Shown here: in pieces, positions 7,869 through 16,559 of the stretch
How positions within the stretch are numbered: the stretch's first letter is position 1
How the letters are laid out: each line of letters begins with the position of its first letter
From: Treponema sp. UBA1793
GTDB lineage: Bacteria; Spirochaetota; Spirochaetia; Treponematales; Treponemataceae
Length of the DNA stretch: 52,258 nucleotides
NCBI GenBank assembly: GCA_002314445.1
Contig: DCFX01000078.1
Location: 1-52,258 of the forward strand
Direction: 5' to 3'
Made by a program: the position numbers and the translations under genes
The notes under the pieces: model-generated
Told to the model about the DNA's origin: nothing
What the model saw: the letters and a program-made list of their open reading frames with translations, nothing else
The model's database searches: none

Positions 7869-8073
7869 GCGTCGTTTATTACTTTGAAACGTTTGAAAAA
7901 AACTGCATATCGTGTGTAAAAGGAAATGCGGAGCAGAAAATAAGCCCGCGTGCGACCCTGAGCGAAGCGAAGTTGGAGCTTAAGCGGATTATTTTCTGCG
8001 GGAGCATTCCCTTTTACAAATGCACGACAATAATTTTTTCTGGAAGTCCCGTGAATAATAAACGTACGTTTAT
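7869..8073. repeat. Nested-hairpin repeat element, diverged inverted copy B
   Basis: It has the same architecture as A1 in the opposite orientation. The outer stem is TGTAAAAGGAAATGC (7915-7929) with 8004-8018, 14 of 15 paired. The inner stem is GCAGAAAATAA (7933-7943) with 7989-7999, perfect. Junction blocks match the reverse complement of A1 in order: GGAGC, CCGCGTGCGAC, GGAGC, AGCG, GGGAGC. The stem sequences themselves differ. Ends are CGTTTATTAC (7873-7882) and ATAATAAACG (8055-8064). Together A1 and B fill the gap between the LysR gene and the sugar transporter. Confidence 0.82.
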
Positions 8074-8104
8074 TTACCTTGCAGGTAGTACAAAGCGGCA
8101 TTTT

Positions 8105-9565
8105 TTATCTAATATGCTGTTCCGTCTCTCTGCGTTTTTCGATTTCTCCGACTATGCGGATATATTCCTTTTCGTCGATTTTGTATTTTGCCGTGATGAG
8201 CAGGTAACAGCCCCAGAACGCAAGGAGGGGGAACAGTACCATGCCGATGCGCAGGAGGAGCGTCTGATACGGCAGTACTGTGCGTATATATGCATCGGCC
8301 TGTGTTAAGACTGTGCTGCCCGAAATAATACCCTTGCCCGCTTCTATTTCCAGCTGCGAGATTTTCTGGCTTGTCGTGTAAATTCCGCTTATTATGAGAA
8401 CGACGGCACTTATTCCCTGATTTATGGCGCTTGCAAGTTTTACCGCAAAAGAACGTATTGCTGCAATAACGCTGTCGTGGCGTTCGTGGAACTTATATTC
8501 GTCGTATTCAATCGTATTATTAAGCATGACTATGACCATCAGATTCCATAGTCCCTGAAAAAAGAAGATGATGAGTCCGATTGTATTAAGCAGAATACTA
8601 TTTTTGGGTGTTGCATATCCGAACAGGAGGAGCAGCGTGTAGCATACCGTAATGACTGAAATACATACTTTGATGAGCGTCTTTCTGTTGAATCTGCGGG
8701 AAATAGTGCTGAAACATGCCTGAGATACAAGCGTTCCAAGTCCATACATGACCGTAAAAATAAAAACGAGTTTTCCTCCTTCCGCATAGCCGAATTCAAA
8801 ATAGAAAAAATTTACTGCAAAAATGATAAGCAGTATGTTTCCGATGTTGAACAGAAGGGCACTTATCCCTATGACAATAAGCTGATCGTTTCGTCTGAAA
8901 ATTCCGAACATTTTACGCAGCGACAGCTTTTCGGAAGTTGTACAGACCGGCCGTTCGCGTACTCCGAAACAGGTGAGCATCTGGAACGCAATGAAACAGG
9001 ATGCAACTATAAGTGCTGCATACCGGTATGTACGTACTGCGTTGCCTGCGACAAGTGCCGGCAGTATGCCTGCCACGCTGAACTGTCCGATGCAGATAAA
9101 AATGCTCATGAGTGTAACAAGCGAATTTCTGGTCTGCGGGTCGCTGCTCAGACTCGGCAGCATTCCCCAGTAGGCAATATCGTTCATTGTGTACGTCATT
9201 CCCCACAACAGGTAACTTACACCGAAGAATGCGACGAATGCCCATCCCTGCGGACGGAGGGAGAAAAGCAGTACGATGATAACTGCGTTGAGCAGCACAC
9301 CGGTGAATATCCACGGTTTGAATTTACCGGCTTTGAAATGGCAGTTCTCAATAATAATTCCCATAAGCGGATCGTTTACCGCGTCCCATATAAGGCACAG
9401 TACGACGCAGCCTGATATGACGCTGAACTGCGCTACGGTAAGTTTCATCGTATACTGAATATAGGTAATGAGGTACAGGCTGACGAGCGTATATGCCATA
9501 TCCCGTCCGGTTGCGCCTACACAGTACGACCATTTTGTCCTGGAATCAATTTGTTTTGTATTCAT
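8105..9565 (-). CDS. GPH-family sugar:cation symporter (MFS)
   Basis: A 486-residue polytopic inner-membrane protein of the glycoside-pentoside-hexuronide:cation symporter family. Visible signatures are the N-terminal WSYCVGATGRDMAYTLVSLY, the conserved IWDAVNDPLMG loop after the second membrane span, GKFKPWIF and the YTMNDIAYWGMLPSLS region. About twelve hydrophobic segments are evident. The start has GGAGG six bases upstream. It begins three bases after the stop of the GH3 glycosidase, so the two form one operon. It probably imports the glycoside or oligosaccharide that GH3 cleaves, or its product. Confidence 0.9.
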   Translation of the reverse strand: MNTKQIDSRTKWSYCVGATGRDMAYTLVSLYLITYIQYTMKLTVAQFSVISGCVVLCLIWDAVNDPLMGIIIENCHFKAGKFKPWIFTGVLLNAVIIVLLFSLRPQGWAFVAFFGVSYLLWGMTYTMNDIAYWGMLPSLSSDPQTRNSLVTLMSIFICIGQFSVAGILPALVAGNAVRTYRYAALIVASCFIAFQMLTCFGVRERPVCTTSEKLSLRKMFGIFRRNDQLIVIGISALLFNIGNILLIIFAVNFFYFEFGYAEGGKLVFIFTVMYGLGTLVSQACFSTISRRFNRKTLIKVCISVITVCYTLLLLFGYATPKNSILLNTIGLIIFFFQGLWNLMVIVMLNNTIEYDEYKFHERHDSVIAAIRSFAVKLASAINQGISAVVLIISGIYTTSQKISQLEIEAGKGIISGSTVLTQADAYIRTVLPYQTLLLRIGMVLFPLLAFWGCYLLITAKYKIDEKEYIRIVGEIEKRRETEQHIR

Positions 9566-9568
9566 GTG

Positions 9569-11977
9569 TTACCTCCACACTAATTTTTTGAATGCCTTAA
9601 ATGGATGGCCGTTTGCAGAAAGGACGACGGCCTCTGCAATCCGGTACGGGACAATTCCTTTGCTCTGACAGACGACACTGTCGACAGTTCCCTCCAGAAT
9701 ACCGCTGATCATCATGAGGACTTCGGGATCGTCACGGCGTCTTTTCCTGAACATCAGATAGACACCGTGTACAGCGGCCCATTTTACGATTCCTGCGAGA
9801 TGTGAATATTCTGCGAGCTGCTGAAGCGAATTCTGTACGGTGAACGTTCCTTTTTTCAAAACATCAAACGAACTCGTTTCCCTGCCGTACAGGATGCGGA
9901 ACTGCTCTTCAGTAACTTCAAGATGAGACCCGTCCCGCCTGAAGTAGCAGCTGAGTGCGGCTCTGTCGTCGCACTCGTATTCTGTACCCTTTACGGTTAG
10001 TTCCGCTTTCAGCCTGCAGTCTGCAATCGATGCGGCGGCAAGTATTGTGTACGTACCGGACGGCATGATGAACTCCCGTTCTTTTTTGTCATACAGGGAA
10101 AAGCTTCTTTCGTCGAGCGTCAAATCAATCTGCCGCTGCGCTCCCGGTTCCAGGTACACTTTTGCGAACGCCCGGAGCTCCCTTTTCGTCCTGAGGCAGC
10201 TGCACGGAGGATTCTGCACGTACAGCTGTACGGTTTCGGCGCCTGTAACAGTTCCCGTATTTTTTACGGTGAAGCTTACGGTGAGCGTTCCGCCTGTGAA
10301 AACCTGCGTGCTCAGATGCAGGCTGGAATATGAGAACGTCGTGTACGACAACCCGTGGCCGAAAGGGAAGAGCACAGGAATTTTGAACGTGTCGTAATAG
10401 CGGTATCCGGTGAATATACTTTCCCTGTATTCAACATCATCAGTATTTTTGCCGAACCAGTCTCTGCACGGTACGTCGTCCACGGAAAACGGAAATGTTT
10501 CCGCAAGCTTTCCGCTGGGATTGACTCTGCCTGTAATGAGCGCAGCGCATGCTTCTCCTGCAGCCTGTCCCGGAAGGTACATCTGAAGGATGGCCCTCGT
10601 TTTGTCTGCAAACGGCATTTCAAACGGTGAACCGCTGAATGAAATAAAAGCTATGTCCGGATTTGCTTTCTGAACAGCATTGAAGAGGGTGAGCTGGTTT
10701 TCCGGCAGGGAGAGCGTTCTGCGGTCAAAACCTTCTCCTTCAATGCTGTCGGTCAGCCCGCCGAAAAAGAGAATGGGCATATGTTCTGCTGCTGCTTCGC
10801 GTGCGGCTGCAACTGCCTGTTCTGCAAGAGCGGTATCGGTTATCTGCTTACAGGTTACGGATGTATATCCTCCTGCATACCGGACATGCATTCCGCAGTC
10901 TGCAAGTGCTTCGACGGCGTTTTTGGTTGCCGCCGTATGAATGTGGCTGCTGCCTCCGCCCTGAAAGCGCATGCGTTCTGCAAGACTGCCGATTACAAGG
11001 ACATCCTGTCCCTGTTTCAGGGGAAGCATACCGTCGTTCTGCAGAAGGACGGCCGATCTGCAGGCAATATCTTTTGCAGTCAGGTGATTTTTTTCAAAAA
11101 GAGCGGGAGAAATACCCGTTTCATGCAGCTTTTCCCCGGGTACGGCATACGTTTGTACAAGCTTTTCTATTCTGGAGGCGGCTTTGTCTATGTCGGCCTC
11201 AGAAATAGTTCCCTGCTTTACAGCCTGCATTAGTCGGGTTGTGTGGATGCTGCCACTGCCCGGCATTTCAAGATCCATTCCTGCCTGAATACAGGCAGGA
11301 AGATCTGTACACGCCCCCCAGTCTGAAATAACCACGCCGTCAAATCCCCATTCGTTTCTGAGTATGCCGGTAAGCAGCGTTTTGTTTTCGCAGGCGTACG
11401 TGCCGTTAAGCCTGTTGTACGATGCCATAACAGTCGCCGGCTTTCCTTCTTTTACGGCAGTCTCGAATGCGGCAAGATATATTTCTCGCAGCGCCCGTTC
11501 GTCTATCTGGCTGTTTGACGTCTGCCGGCGTGTTTCCTGATTATTTCCCGCAAAATGTTTGAGTGAGGCGGCAACACCTTTTTTCTGCAGTGCCCTGATA
11601 TAAGAAGCGGCAAGTTTTCCACTCAGAAAAGGATCTTCCGAAAAGTATTCGAAATTCCGCCCGCACAACGGAGAGCGTTTTATATTCACACCCGGCCCCA
11701 GAACGACGGAAACGTGCTCAGCCAGCGCTTCGTCTGCAAGTGCTGATGCAAGCTCTGCTGCCGCGTCAGTGTCCCAGCTTGACGCAACAGTACATGCCGG
11801 CGGAAAGCAGGTGGCGGGATAACTGGCATTATTCTCCAGTTCATTTTCTTCCTGCCTGCGGAGTCCGTGCGGCCCGTCAGAGAGAAGCATAGACGGAAGT
11901 TTTTTACCGCAGTCGTTTGTATGCCAGAGTCCTTTTCCTGTTAACAGGAGTATTTTATCATCCGGTGAAAGTTCCAT
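9569..11977 (-). CDS. Glycoside hydrolase family 3 (beta-glucosidase-like)
   Basis: An 802-residue GH3 enzyme. Domains in order: a TIM-barrel-like N-terminal domain from about residue 30 (SDGPHGLR, KHFAGNNQETRR, and the nucleophile aspartate in GVVISDWGA), the alpha/beta sandwich (GSLAERMRFQGGGSSH), and a fibronectin-III-like domain from about residue 530 (PFGHGLSYTTF, GAETVQLYV). An extra C-terminal segment of about 140 residues follows. No signal peptide is visible, so it acts in the cytoplasm on an imported glycoside. No Shine-Dalgarno sequence precedes the ATG. The divergent AraC gene, with two repeated sites in the gap, is the likely regulator. Confidence 0.93.
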   Translation of the reverse strand: MELSPDDKILLLTGKGLWHTNDCGKKLPSMLLSDGPHGLRRQEENELENNASYPATCFPPACTVASSWDTDAAAELASALADEALAEHVSVVLGPGVNIKRSPLCGRNFEYFSEDPFLSGKLAASYIRALQKKGVAASLKHFAGNNQETRRQTSNSQIDERALREIYLAAFETAVKEGKPATVMASYNRLNGTYACENKTLLTGILRNEWGFDGVVISDWGACTDLPACIQAGMDLEMPGSGSIHTTRLMQAVKQGTISEADIDKAASRIEKLVQTYAVPGEKLHETGISPALFEKNHLTAKDIACRSAVLLQNDGMLPLKQGQDVLVIGSLAERMRFQGGGSSHIHTAATKNAVEALADCGMHVRYAGGYTSVTCKQITDTALAEQAVAAAREAAAEHMPILFFGGLTDSIEGEGFDRRTLSLPENQLTLFNAVQKANPDIAFISFSGSPFEMPFADKTRAILQMYLPGQAAGEACAALITGRVNPSGKLAETFPFSVDDVPCRDWFGKNTDDVEYRESIFTGYRYYDTFKIPVLFPFGHGLSYTTFSYSSLHLSTQVFTGGTLTVSFTVKNTGTVTGAETVQLYVQNPPCSCLRTKRELRAFAKVYLEPGAQRQIDLTLDERSFSLYDKKEREFIMPSGTYTILAAASIADCRLKAELTVKGTEYECDDRAALSCYFRRDGSHLEVTEEQFRILYGRETSSFDVLKKGTFTVQNSLQQLAEYSHLAGIVKWAAVHGVYLMFRKRRRDDPEVLMMISGILEGTVDSVVCQSKGIVPYRIAEAVVLSANGHPFKAFKKLVWR

Positions 11978-12009
11978 GGTATAAGGCTAACACAGAAAAA
12001 GTACGGTGA

Positions 12010-12039
12010 ATATCAAAAAATTAATGCAGATATCAAAAA
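12010..12039 (+). promoter_or_regulatory. Paired direct repeats, probable AraC-type operator
   Basis: ATATCAAAAA occurs at 12010-12019 and again at 12030-12039, a spacing of 20 bases or about two helical turns, in the 94-base divergent gap between the GH3 gene and the araC-type gene. Two same-face direct repeats are the usual form of AraC-family half-sites. A TATACT at 12045-12050 could be the -10 box of the regulator gene. Binding is inferred. Confidence 0.55.
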
Positions 12040-12071
12040 TGTGTTATACTTATGTATACCGGAACAATCAT

Positions 12072-12830
12072 ATGGAAATATTACCTGCATCGGACAATTC
12101 AATTTATGAAGAACGCGAAACGGGAAAAACACATACGTCTTTCCGGTACGAGTATGTGCTGTATCAGGCAATCCGCGACGGCAATGTTGATCAGATTATT
12201 CCCGACATCGATAACTATATACGCAGCGGCTTAGTCGTCGGTCATCTTTCTCCAAACGAAGTCCGCCAGTTCAGATACTGGGCAGTTGCGTGTATTTCCA
12301 TAGCAATCCATTATGCAATATTAGGCGGAATGGACGAGACCGATGCATATAATGTAAGCGACAAATATATCAGGCACGTGGACAGGACCGGAAGTGCTGA
12401 TGAATGCGTCGAATATCTGAAAGAAAAGGCTGTTGAACTGACGCAGGCAGTTCATGACGCTAAACAAAAAAATGCCTGTTCAACTTATGTAAGGACAAGT
12501 CTTCATTACATTCATGTTCATCTGCATGAAAAACTGATGCTTGCGGATATTGCCCGGTCTGCTCAGGTGTCGCCCGAATATCTTTCTATACTGTTTAAAA
12601 AAGAGACGGGATGGAGTATTCATTCGTTTATTCTCAGGGAAAAACTGAAAGCGTCGAAAGATATGCTTTTGCAGGGCCTGGACAGTACGGAAATCAGCAA
12701 CACGCTTTCGTTTTCTTCCCAGTCCCATTATATTTCCTGTTTCCGGAAAGAATTCGGCGTAACTCCTGATTTCTACCGGAAAATGGACATAAGCCATGCT
12801 GCCAGGACTGATGATTCTGTATTTGCATAA
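12072..12830 (+). CDS. AraC-family transcriptional regulator
   Basis: A 252-residue regulator. The C-terminal 100 residues contain the two AraC helix-turn-helix units: KLMLADIARSAQVSPEYLS then LSILFKKETGWSIHSFILREK, and DSTEISNTLSFSSQSHYISC with FRKEFGVTPDFYRK. The N-terminal 140 residues are mostly helical with no cupin sugar-binding pattern that I recognise, so the effector is unknown. An open frame begins with GTG at 12006, but the ATATCAAAAA repeats and a TATACT box at 12045-12050 lie within that extension, so I use ATG 12072. It is divergent from the GH3-symporter operon and probably activates it. Confidence 0.88.
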   Translation: MEILPASDNSIYEERETGKTHTSFRYEYVLYQAIRDGNVDQIIPDIDNYIRSGLVVGHLSPNEVRQFRYWAVACISIAIHYAILGGMDETDAYNVSDKYIRHVDRTGSADECVEYLKEKAVELTQAVHDAKQKNACSTYVRTSLHYIHVHLHEKLMLADIARSAQVSPEYLSILFKKETGWSIHSFILREKLKASKDMLLQGLDSTEISNTLSFSSQSHYISCFRKEFGVTPDFYRKMDISHAARTDDSVFA

Positions 12831-12872
12831 GCCGGCATTCTTGTCTATACTTAAGAGGAGAAGGGGGCCTTC

Positions 12873-13334
12873 ATGGATGTAACAGTAGTCAATCCGTTTC
12901 TTACAGCGTGTGAAAATGCATTTAAAAGTATGTTTAATCTGACTCCGGAACACAAAGCACCATATCTCCTTGACGTACTGGCAAACCGCCACTGGGAGAT
13001 TTCAGGAATCCTCGGGCTGACCGGTGATTACAGCGGAATAATAGCTTTCCGGCTTCATACAGTCCTTGCAGGTAAAATGCTTGAAATTTCAGGTGTACAG
13101 GTAAATACCCCTGAAGAAAAAGACGAAATGTCGCATCATCTTGTCAGTGAGTTTACGAATATTATTGGAGGAAATGCAGCGTCGGCTATTACCCATAAGA
13201 ATATTGATATTACTCCTCCTGTCGTTATAACGGGAATGGATCATATCATTTCGTGGCCTCAGAGCTATCCTGTGGTAGCAATCCCGTTTGTGACGCAGTT
13301 CGGCCCGTTTGAGGTTGATGTGTGTCTCAAGTAG
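12873..13334 (+). CDS. cheX: CheX-type chemotaxis phosphatase
   Basis: A 153-residue CheC/CheX/FliY-family protein. CheX dephosphorylates CheY-P and is the main CheY-P phosphatase of spirochaetes. It starts VVNPFLTACENAFKSMFN, like known CheX proteins. It carries the family catalytic helix with the E-x2-N pattern in SEFTNIIGGNAASAI. A strong AGGAGAAGGGGG site precedes the ATG. It converges on the chemoreceptor gene at 13344 with nine bases between the stops. A TATACT at 12845-12850 could be its -10. Confidence 0.86.
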   Translation: MDVTVVNPFLTACENAFKSMFNLTPEHKAPYLLDVLANRHWEISGILGLTGDYSGIIAFRLHTVLAGKMLEISGVQVNTPEEKDEMSHHLVSEFTNIIGGNAASAITHKNIDITPPVVITGMDHIISWPQSYPVVAIPFVTQFGPFEVDVCLK

Positions 13335-13343
13335 ATGCTCTTT

Positions 13344-15158
13344 TCAGATTTTAAATTTTTCCATTTCTGCCGACAGGGACGTAATGCTGTCGCTGTTCTG
13401 CATGCTCATATCCGATATTTCCCTGACGGCCCTGTTGACTTCGCCCACGCCTGAAGACATTTCTGACATGCTTGTCATGATGTTTGTACCTGTGTCGGCC
13501 AGTTCCTGTATTGCCGACAGCGTTTTTTCAGTACCTGCAAGAAGCTGGGATGAACTGTTTTTTACTTCGTATGTGATTTCGTTTATTTCCTTTATTGCGG
13601 ACAGCAGCGTCGTGCCGCCTTCCGTCTGTTCAAGCATTGCATCTCTGATGACCGTATTCTGATCTTTTACAACCTGCGTCTTATTGAACACTGTGTCAAA
13701 CTGGGAAAAGACAGCTGCAGAAGATTTTGAAATAGAATCGGTGATATCCTTCAGTTCCAGGAGTGCCTCCGAGATATGTTTTCCCTGCGTGCCGGAGTCT
13801 TCCGAAAGTTTGCGGATTTCATCAGCTACAACAGCGAATCCTCTGCCCGCTTCTCCTGCGTGGGCTGCTTCAATGGCTGCGTTCATTGCAAGCAGATTTG
13901 TCTGGTCTGCAATATTCTGAATGACGTTTCCTGCTTCTATCAGATTTTCTGAATTTGTAACCATCGACTGAATTAACGGAATGATTTGATCGATTTCACT
14001 TTTTCCCGTTTCCGATGCTTCTATAAGTTCCTTCATGGAAGTTGTGTTTTTCTGCACAATATCGGAGACCGATTTTATATTTCCGACCATCTCCTCTATT
14101 GAAGCAGATGATTCCGTTACATCAGCGGACTGCGTTTCAATGTATGTGTTTAAATTTGCAATCTGGCTTGTCATACCGGAAAGAGTCTTCTGCATTTCCT
14201 GAATACGGGCCGTATGGGTGCTGTTCTGATAGTTTATGTTTGTTATTGTCGCTGTTATCTGATTGAGTGAACCCGCTGTTTCTGTCGTGTTTGCGGAGAG
14301 TTTTTGTCCTATGTCGCTGAGCGCTTTTGTCTCGCTTTTTACGGACCTGATCAGTGAAGCTATCTTTTCCATTGTTTTATTCAGATATAAACCCATCCGC
14401 CCGATTTCATCTTTTCCGGTGACATCGATCCGCTTAGTTAAATCTCCTTCACCTTCTGCAATATCCTGAAAGCGGACAAGCATTTTTTCGGCTGTTCCGG
14501 AGATCGACATATTAATCATGAATATAAACAGCGAAGAGATTATAATAATAATAATAAACAATCCGAGCATCTGAATACTTGCCTGTTTCAGAATGCTTTC
14601 TGTCTGGTGTTCGATGATTGTGCTTTGGGTATTTGCCTGCGATACGATTCTGTTTATATACAGCCGGTGTGTCCTGTATGCTTCTTCAAGCGGTCCGCGG
14701 AGCAGCCCGGAAGCTTTTTCATAATCGCCATTCTTCACCGCCGGAATAAATTCCGTGTCGGCGATACGGTAAAATTCTACAGCAGGATCATACGCCCCCG
14801 AGAGCATATCTGTCCGCATATCTCCTTCCGGCAGTTCTTTTTCCCAGAATGCGTGGCGGGTCATATAATCTTTTTCAAGACTCTGAAGATAGTTTTCCAG
14901 TTCGTTCTGTTTGTTGACGTTTCTTTCCTCTGAAAGTTGATACACAGTCAGGTACGATTCTATTATATAGGACGGAGGAGGAAGAATGTCCGCGACGAGA
15001 TCTTTGTTTCTGATGATGTCATTGTAAGTAGTACCTGTAATTTTTACGGCGTTGATAGTTTTAAAAGAAAAGAATGCATAGAGGATCATGCCGGTAAAAA
15101 ACAATAAAAAAAGCATTAACAATTTCGTGCGGATTTTCGCATTTTTCATAAAAACCAT
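13344..15158 (-). CDS. Methyl-accepting chemotaxis protein
   Basis: A 604-residue chemoreceptor. Residues about 8-30 are a transmembrane segment (LLMLFLLFFTGMILYAFFSF). A periplasmic sensor of about 160 residues follows, helical and similar to four-helix-bundle sensors. The second membrane span is near residue 195 (MLGLFIIIIIISSLFIFMI). A HAMP domain with DIAEGEGDLTKRIDVTGKDE comes next. The cytoplasmic signalling hairpin has the tip NIADQTNLLAMNAAIEAAHA and GEAGRGFAVVADEIRKLSE. I start at ATG 15158 with AGGAG seven bases upstream; a longer frame begins at 15179. The ligand is unknown. Confidence 0.93.
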   Translation of the reverse strand: MVFMKNAKIRTKLLMLFLLFFTGMILYAFFSFKTINAVKITGTTYNDIIRNKDLVADILPPPSYIIESYLTVYQLSEERNVNKQNELENYLQSLEKDYMTRHAFWEKELPEGDMRTDMLSGAYDPAVEFYRIADTEFIPAVKNGDYEKASGLLRGPLEEAYRTHRLYINRIVSQANTQSTIIEHQTESILKQASIQMLGLFIIIIIISSLFIFMINMSISGTAEKMLVRFQDIAEGEGDLTKRIDVTGKDEIGRMGLYLNKTMEKIASLIRSVKSETKALSDIGQKLSANTTETAGSLNQITATITNINYQNSTHTARIQEMQKTLSGMTSQIANLNTYIETQSADVTESSASIEEMVGNIKSVSDIVQKNTTSMKELIEASETGKSEIDQIIPLIQSMVTNSENLIEAGNVIQNIADQTNLLAMNAAIEAAHAGEAGRGFAVVADEIRKLSEDSGTQGKHISEALLELKDITDSISKSSAAVFSQFDTVFNKTQVVKDQNTVIRDAMLEQTEGGTTLLSAIKEINEITYEVKNSSSQLLAGTEKTLSAIQELADTGTNIMTSMSEMSSGVGEVNRAVREISDMSMQNSDSITSLSAEMEKFKI

Positions 15159-15338
15159 AAGCGGGTCTCCTGACAACATATCAGCCTGTATTCCCTGATA
15201 TGCGGGAATATTTTTTACTTCATATATATCAGATGACTGTAACTAATTTTTATAAAAAAATAAATATCATAAGGGGCAATAACACAGATTTTTTATGACG
15301 GGAGAAATACTTCATTTTATCGAAAACTACTTGACATT

Positions 15339-16535
15339 TTAATTTTTATATGCATTAAGCAGCACTGCACATTCTTTGTCAGCCATCGGTTTTCCGTACA
15401 GAAATCCCTGAACTGTCGTGCAGTTCATATCTTTGAGTATTGCAAGCTGAGATTCGTCTTCCACCCCTTCCGCAATAGTTTCAAGCCCAAGCTTAGACGC
15501 AAGCGAGATGATTGAATCAGCGATAACTGCATCTTTACTGTTTTCCGATACGAGGTTTGAAATAAACGATTTGTCTATTTTGATAGTCGTAACAGGCAAC
15601 CGCTGCAGATACAGAAACGATGAGTATCCTGTTCCGAAATCGTCGAGGGAAATGAGTATACCTTTTTGCCGTATCTTATTCAGCAGCTGTACGATTTCTT
15701 CCATATTATTTATGAGTATACTCTCGGTTACTTCGAGTTCAAGGCTGGCAGGTCTGATATCATACGACTGCAAAAGGCTGAACAGCTTCTCTGAAAAACC
15801 ACTTTCTGTCAGCTGTACCGGTGACACGTTCACCGACATAATACCGTCGAAGGAATAATATTCCTGCCACTGTTTTAGTGTCCGCACTGCGGTTTCCAGC
15901 ACCCAGTATCCGAGGTCTATAATCGCATGACTTTCTTCTGCTGCCGGAATAAATTCTTTCGGTGGAACCTGCCCGAGCTGATCGTCTGACCAGCGCAGCA
16001 GTGCTTCAAATCCGCGTAATTTGTTTTCTTTTATTGTGAACTGGGGCTGGAAATGCAGTTCAAAATTCAGTGCTCCCGTCGCCTGCTGCAACCGCTTTCT
16101 GAGTACCGTTTTATGAAGCAGCTGCTCATGAAGTCCGCGGCATTCAGGCTTTGTGCAGTCAGGTTTAATCGCAGCAAGATCTGTCAGCGTGAGTATACAG
16201 AATCTTTGCCCGCCGGCGGGAGCTGCGCCGCGGGCTGTCATGTAGAAATATGTTTGTGCAATCGGCGAATAATAAGATGCAGTAAAAACCTTGTCGTTTA
16301 TAATCGTGCCGGTACCGACTGTTAACCAGTTTATATCCGAGACAGCTAAATGGGAAAGTTCGCTGATAGTCTGTCCCTTTTTTACTATTCCGCGGAACAA
16401 ATCTCTGTATGAACGATTCATGTAGTCTATACGGAGATCGGAAATAACTCCGTCGTCATTACAGACAGGTTCTAATACGACAACCGCACTTGAAACTGAT
16501 TCGAGGAACGTGTAGTAATCATTGTTGTCAAACAT
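15339..16535 (-). CDS. EAL-domain cyclic-di-GMP phosphodiesterase with PAS-like N terminus
   Basis: A 398-residue protein. Residues about 5-125 look like a PAS-type sensor (IDYMNRSYRDLFRGIVKKGQ). Residues about 150-395 are an EAL domain with the catalytic set intact: FEALLRW (the EAL motif), VNVSP, LEVTES, LDDFGTGYSS, IKIDKSFI and AEGVE. It should hydrolyse c-di-GMP to pGpG. GGAG precedes the ATG. It starts 24 bases after the chemoreceptor at 16560-18674, so the two are probably co-transcribed and link chemoreception with second-messenger turnover. No GGDEF domain is present. Confidence 0.93.
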   Translation of the reverse strand: MFDNNDYYTFLESVSSAVVVLEPVCNDDGVISDLRIDYMNRSYRDLFRGIVKKGQTISELSHLAVSDINWLTVGTGTIINDKVFTASYYSPIAQTYFYMTARGAAPAGGQRFCILTLTDLAAIKPDCTKPECRGLHEQLLHKTVLRKRLQQATGALNFELHFQPQFTIKENKLRGFEALLRWSDDQLGQVPPKEFIPAAEESHAIIDLGYWVLETAVRTLKQWQEYYSFDGIMSVNVSPVQLTESGFSEKLFSLLQSYDIRPASLELEVTESILINNMEEIVQLLNKIRQKGILISLDDFGTGYSSFLYLQRLPVTTIKIDKSFISNLVSENSKDAVIADSIISLASKLGLETIAEGVEDESQLAILKDMNCTTVQGFLYGKPMADKECAVLLNAYKN

Positions 16536-16559
16536 ACTGTTCTCCGTTTTTTTCAGTTT

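Noticed and set aside
7582..8073. CRISPR array
   Set aside because: The repeats are long, few, inverted and without regular spacers; no cas genes are in the window.
15189..15216. Hairpin TATTCCC/GGGAATA followed by TTTTTT on the + strand
   Set aside because: No + strand gene lies upstream for 1.8 kb, and on the minus strand, where the chemoreceptor is transcribed, no T-run follows. Only a 7-bp stem, so chance is possible.
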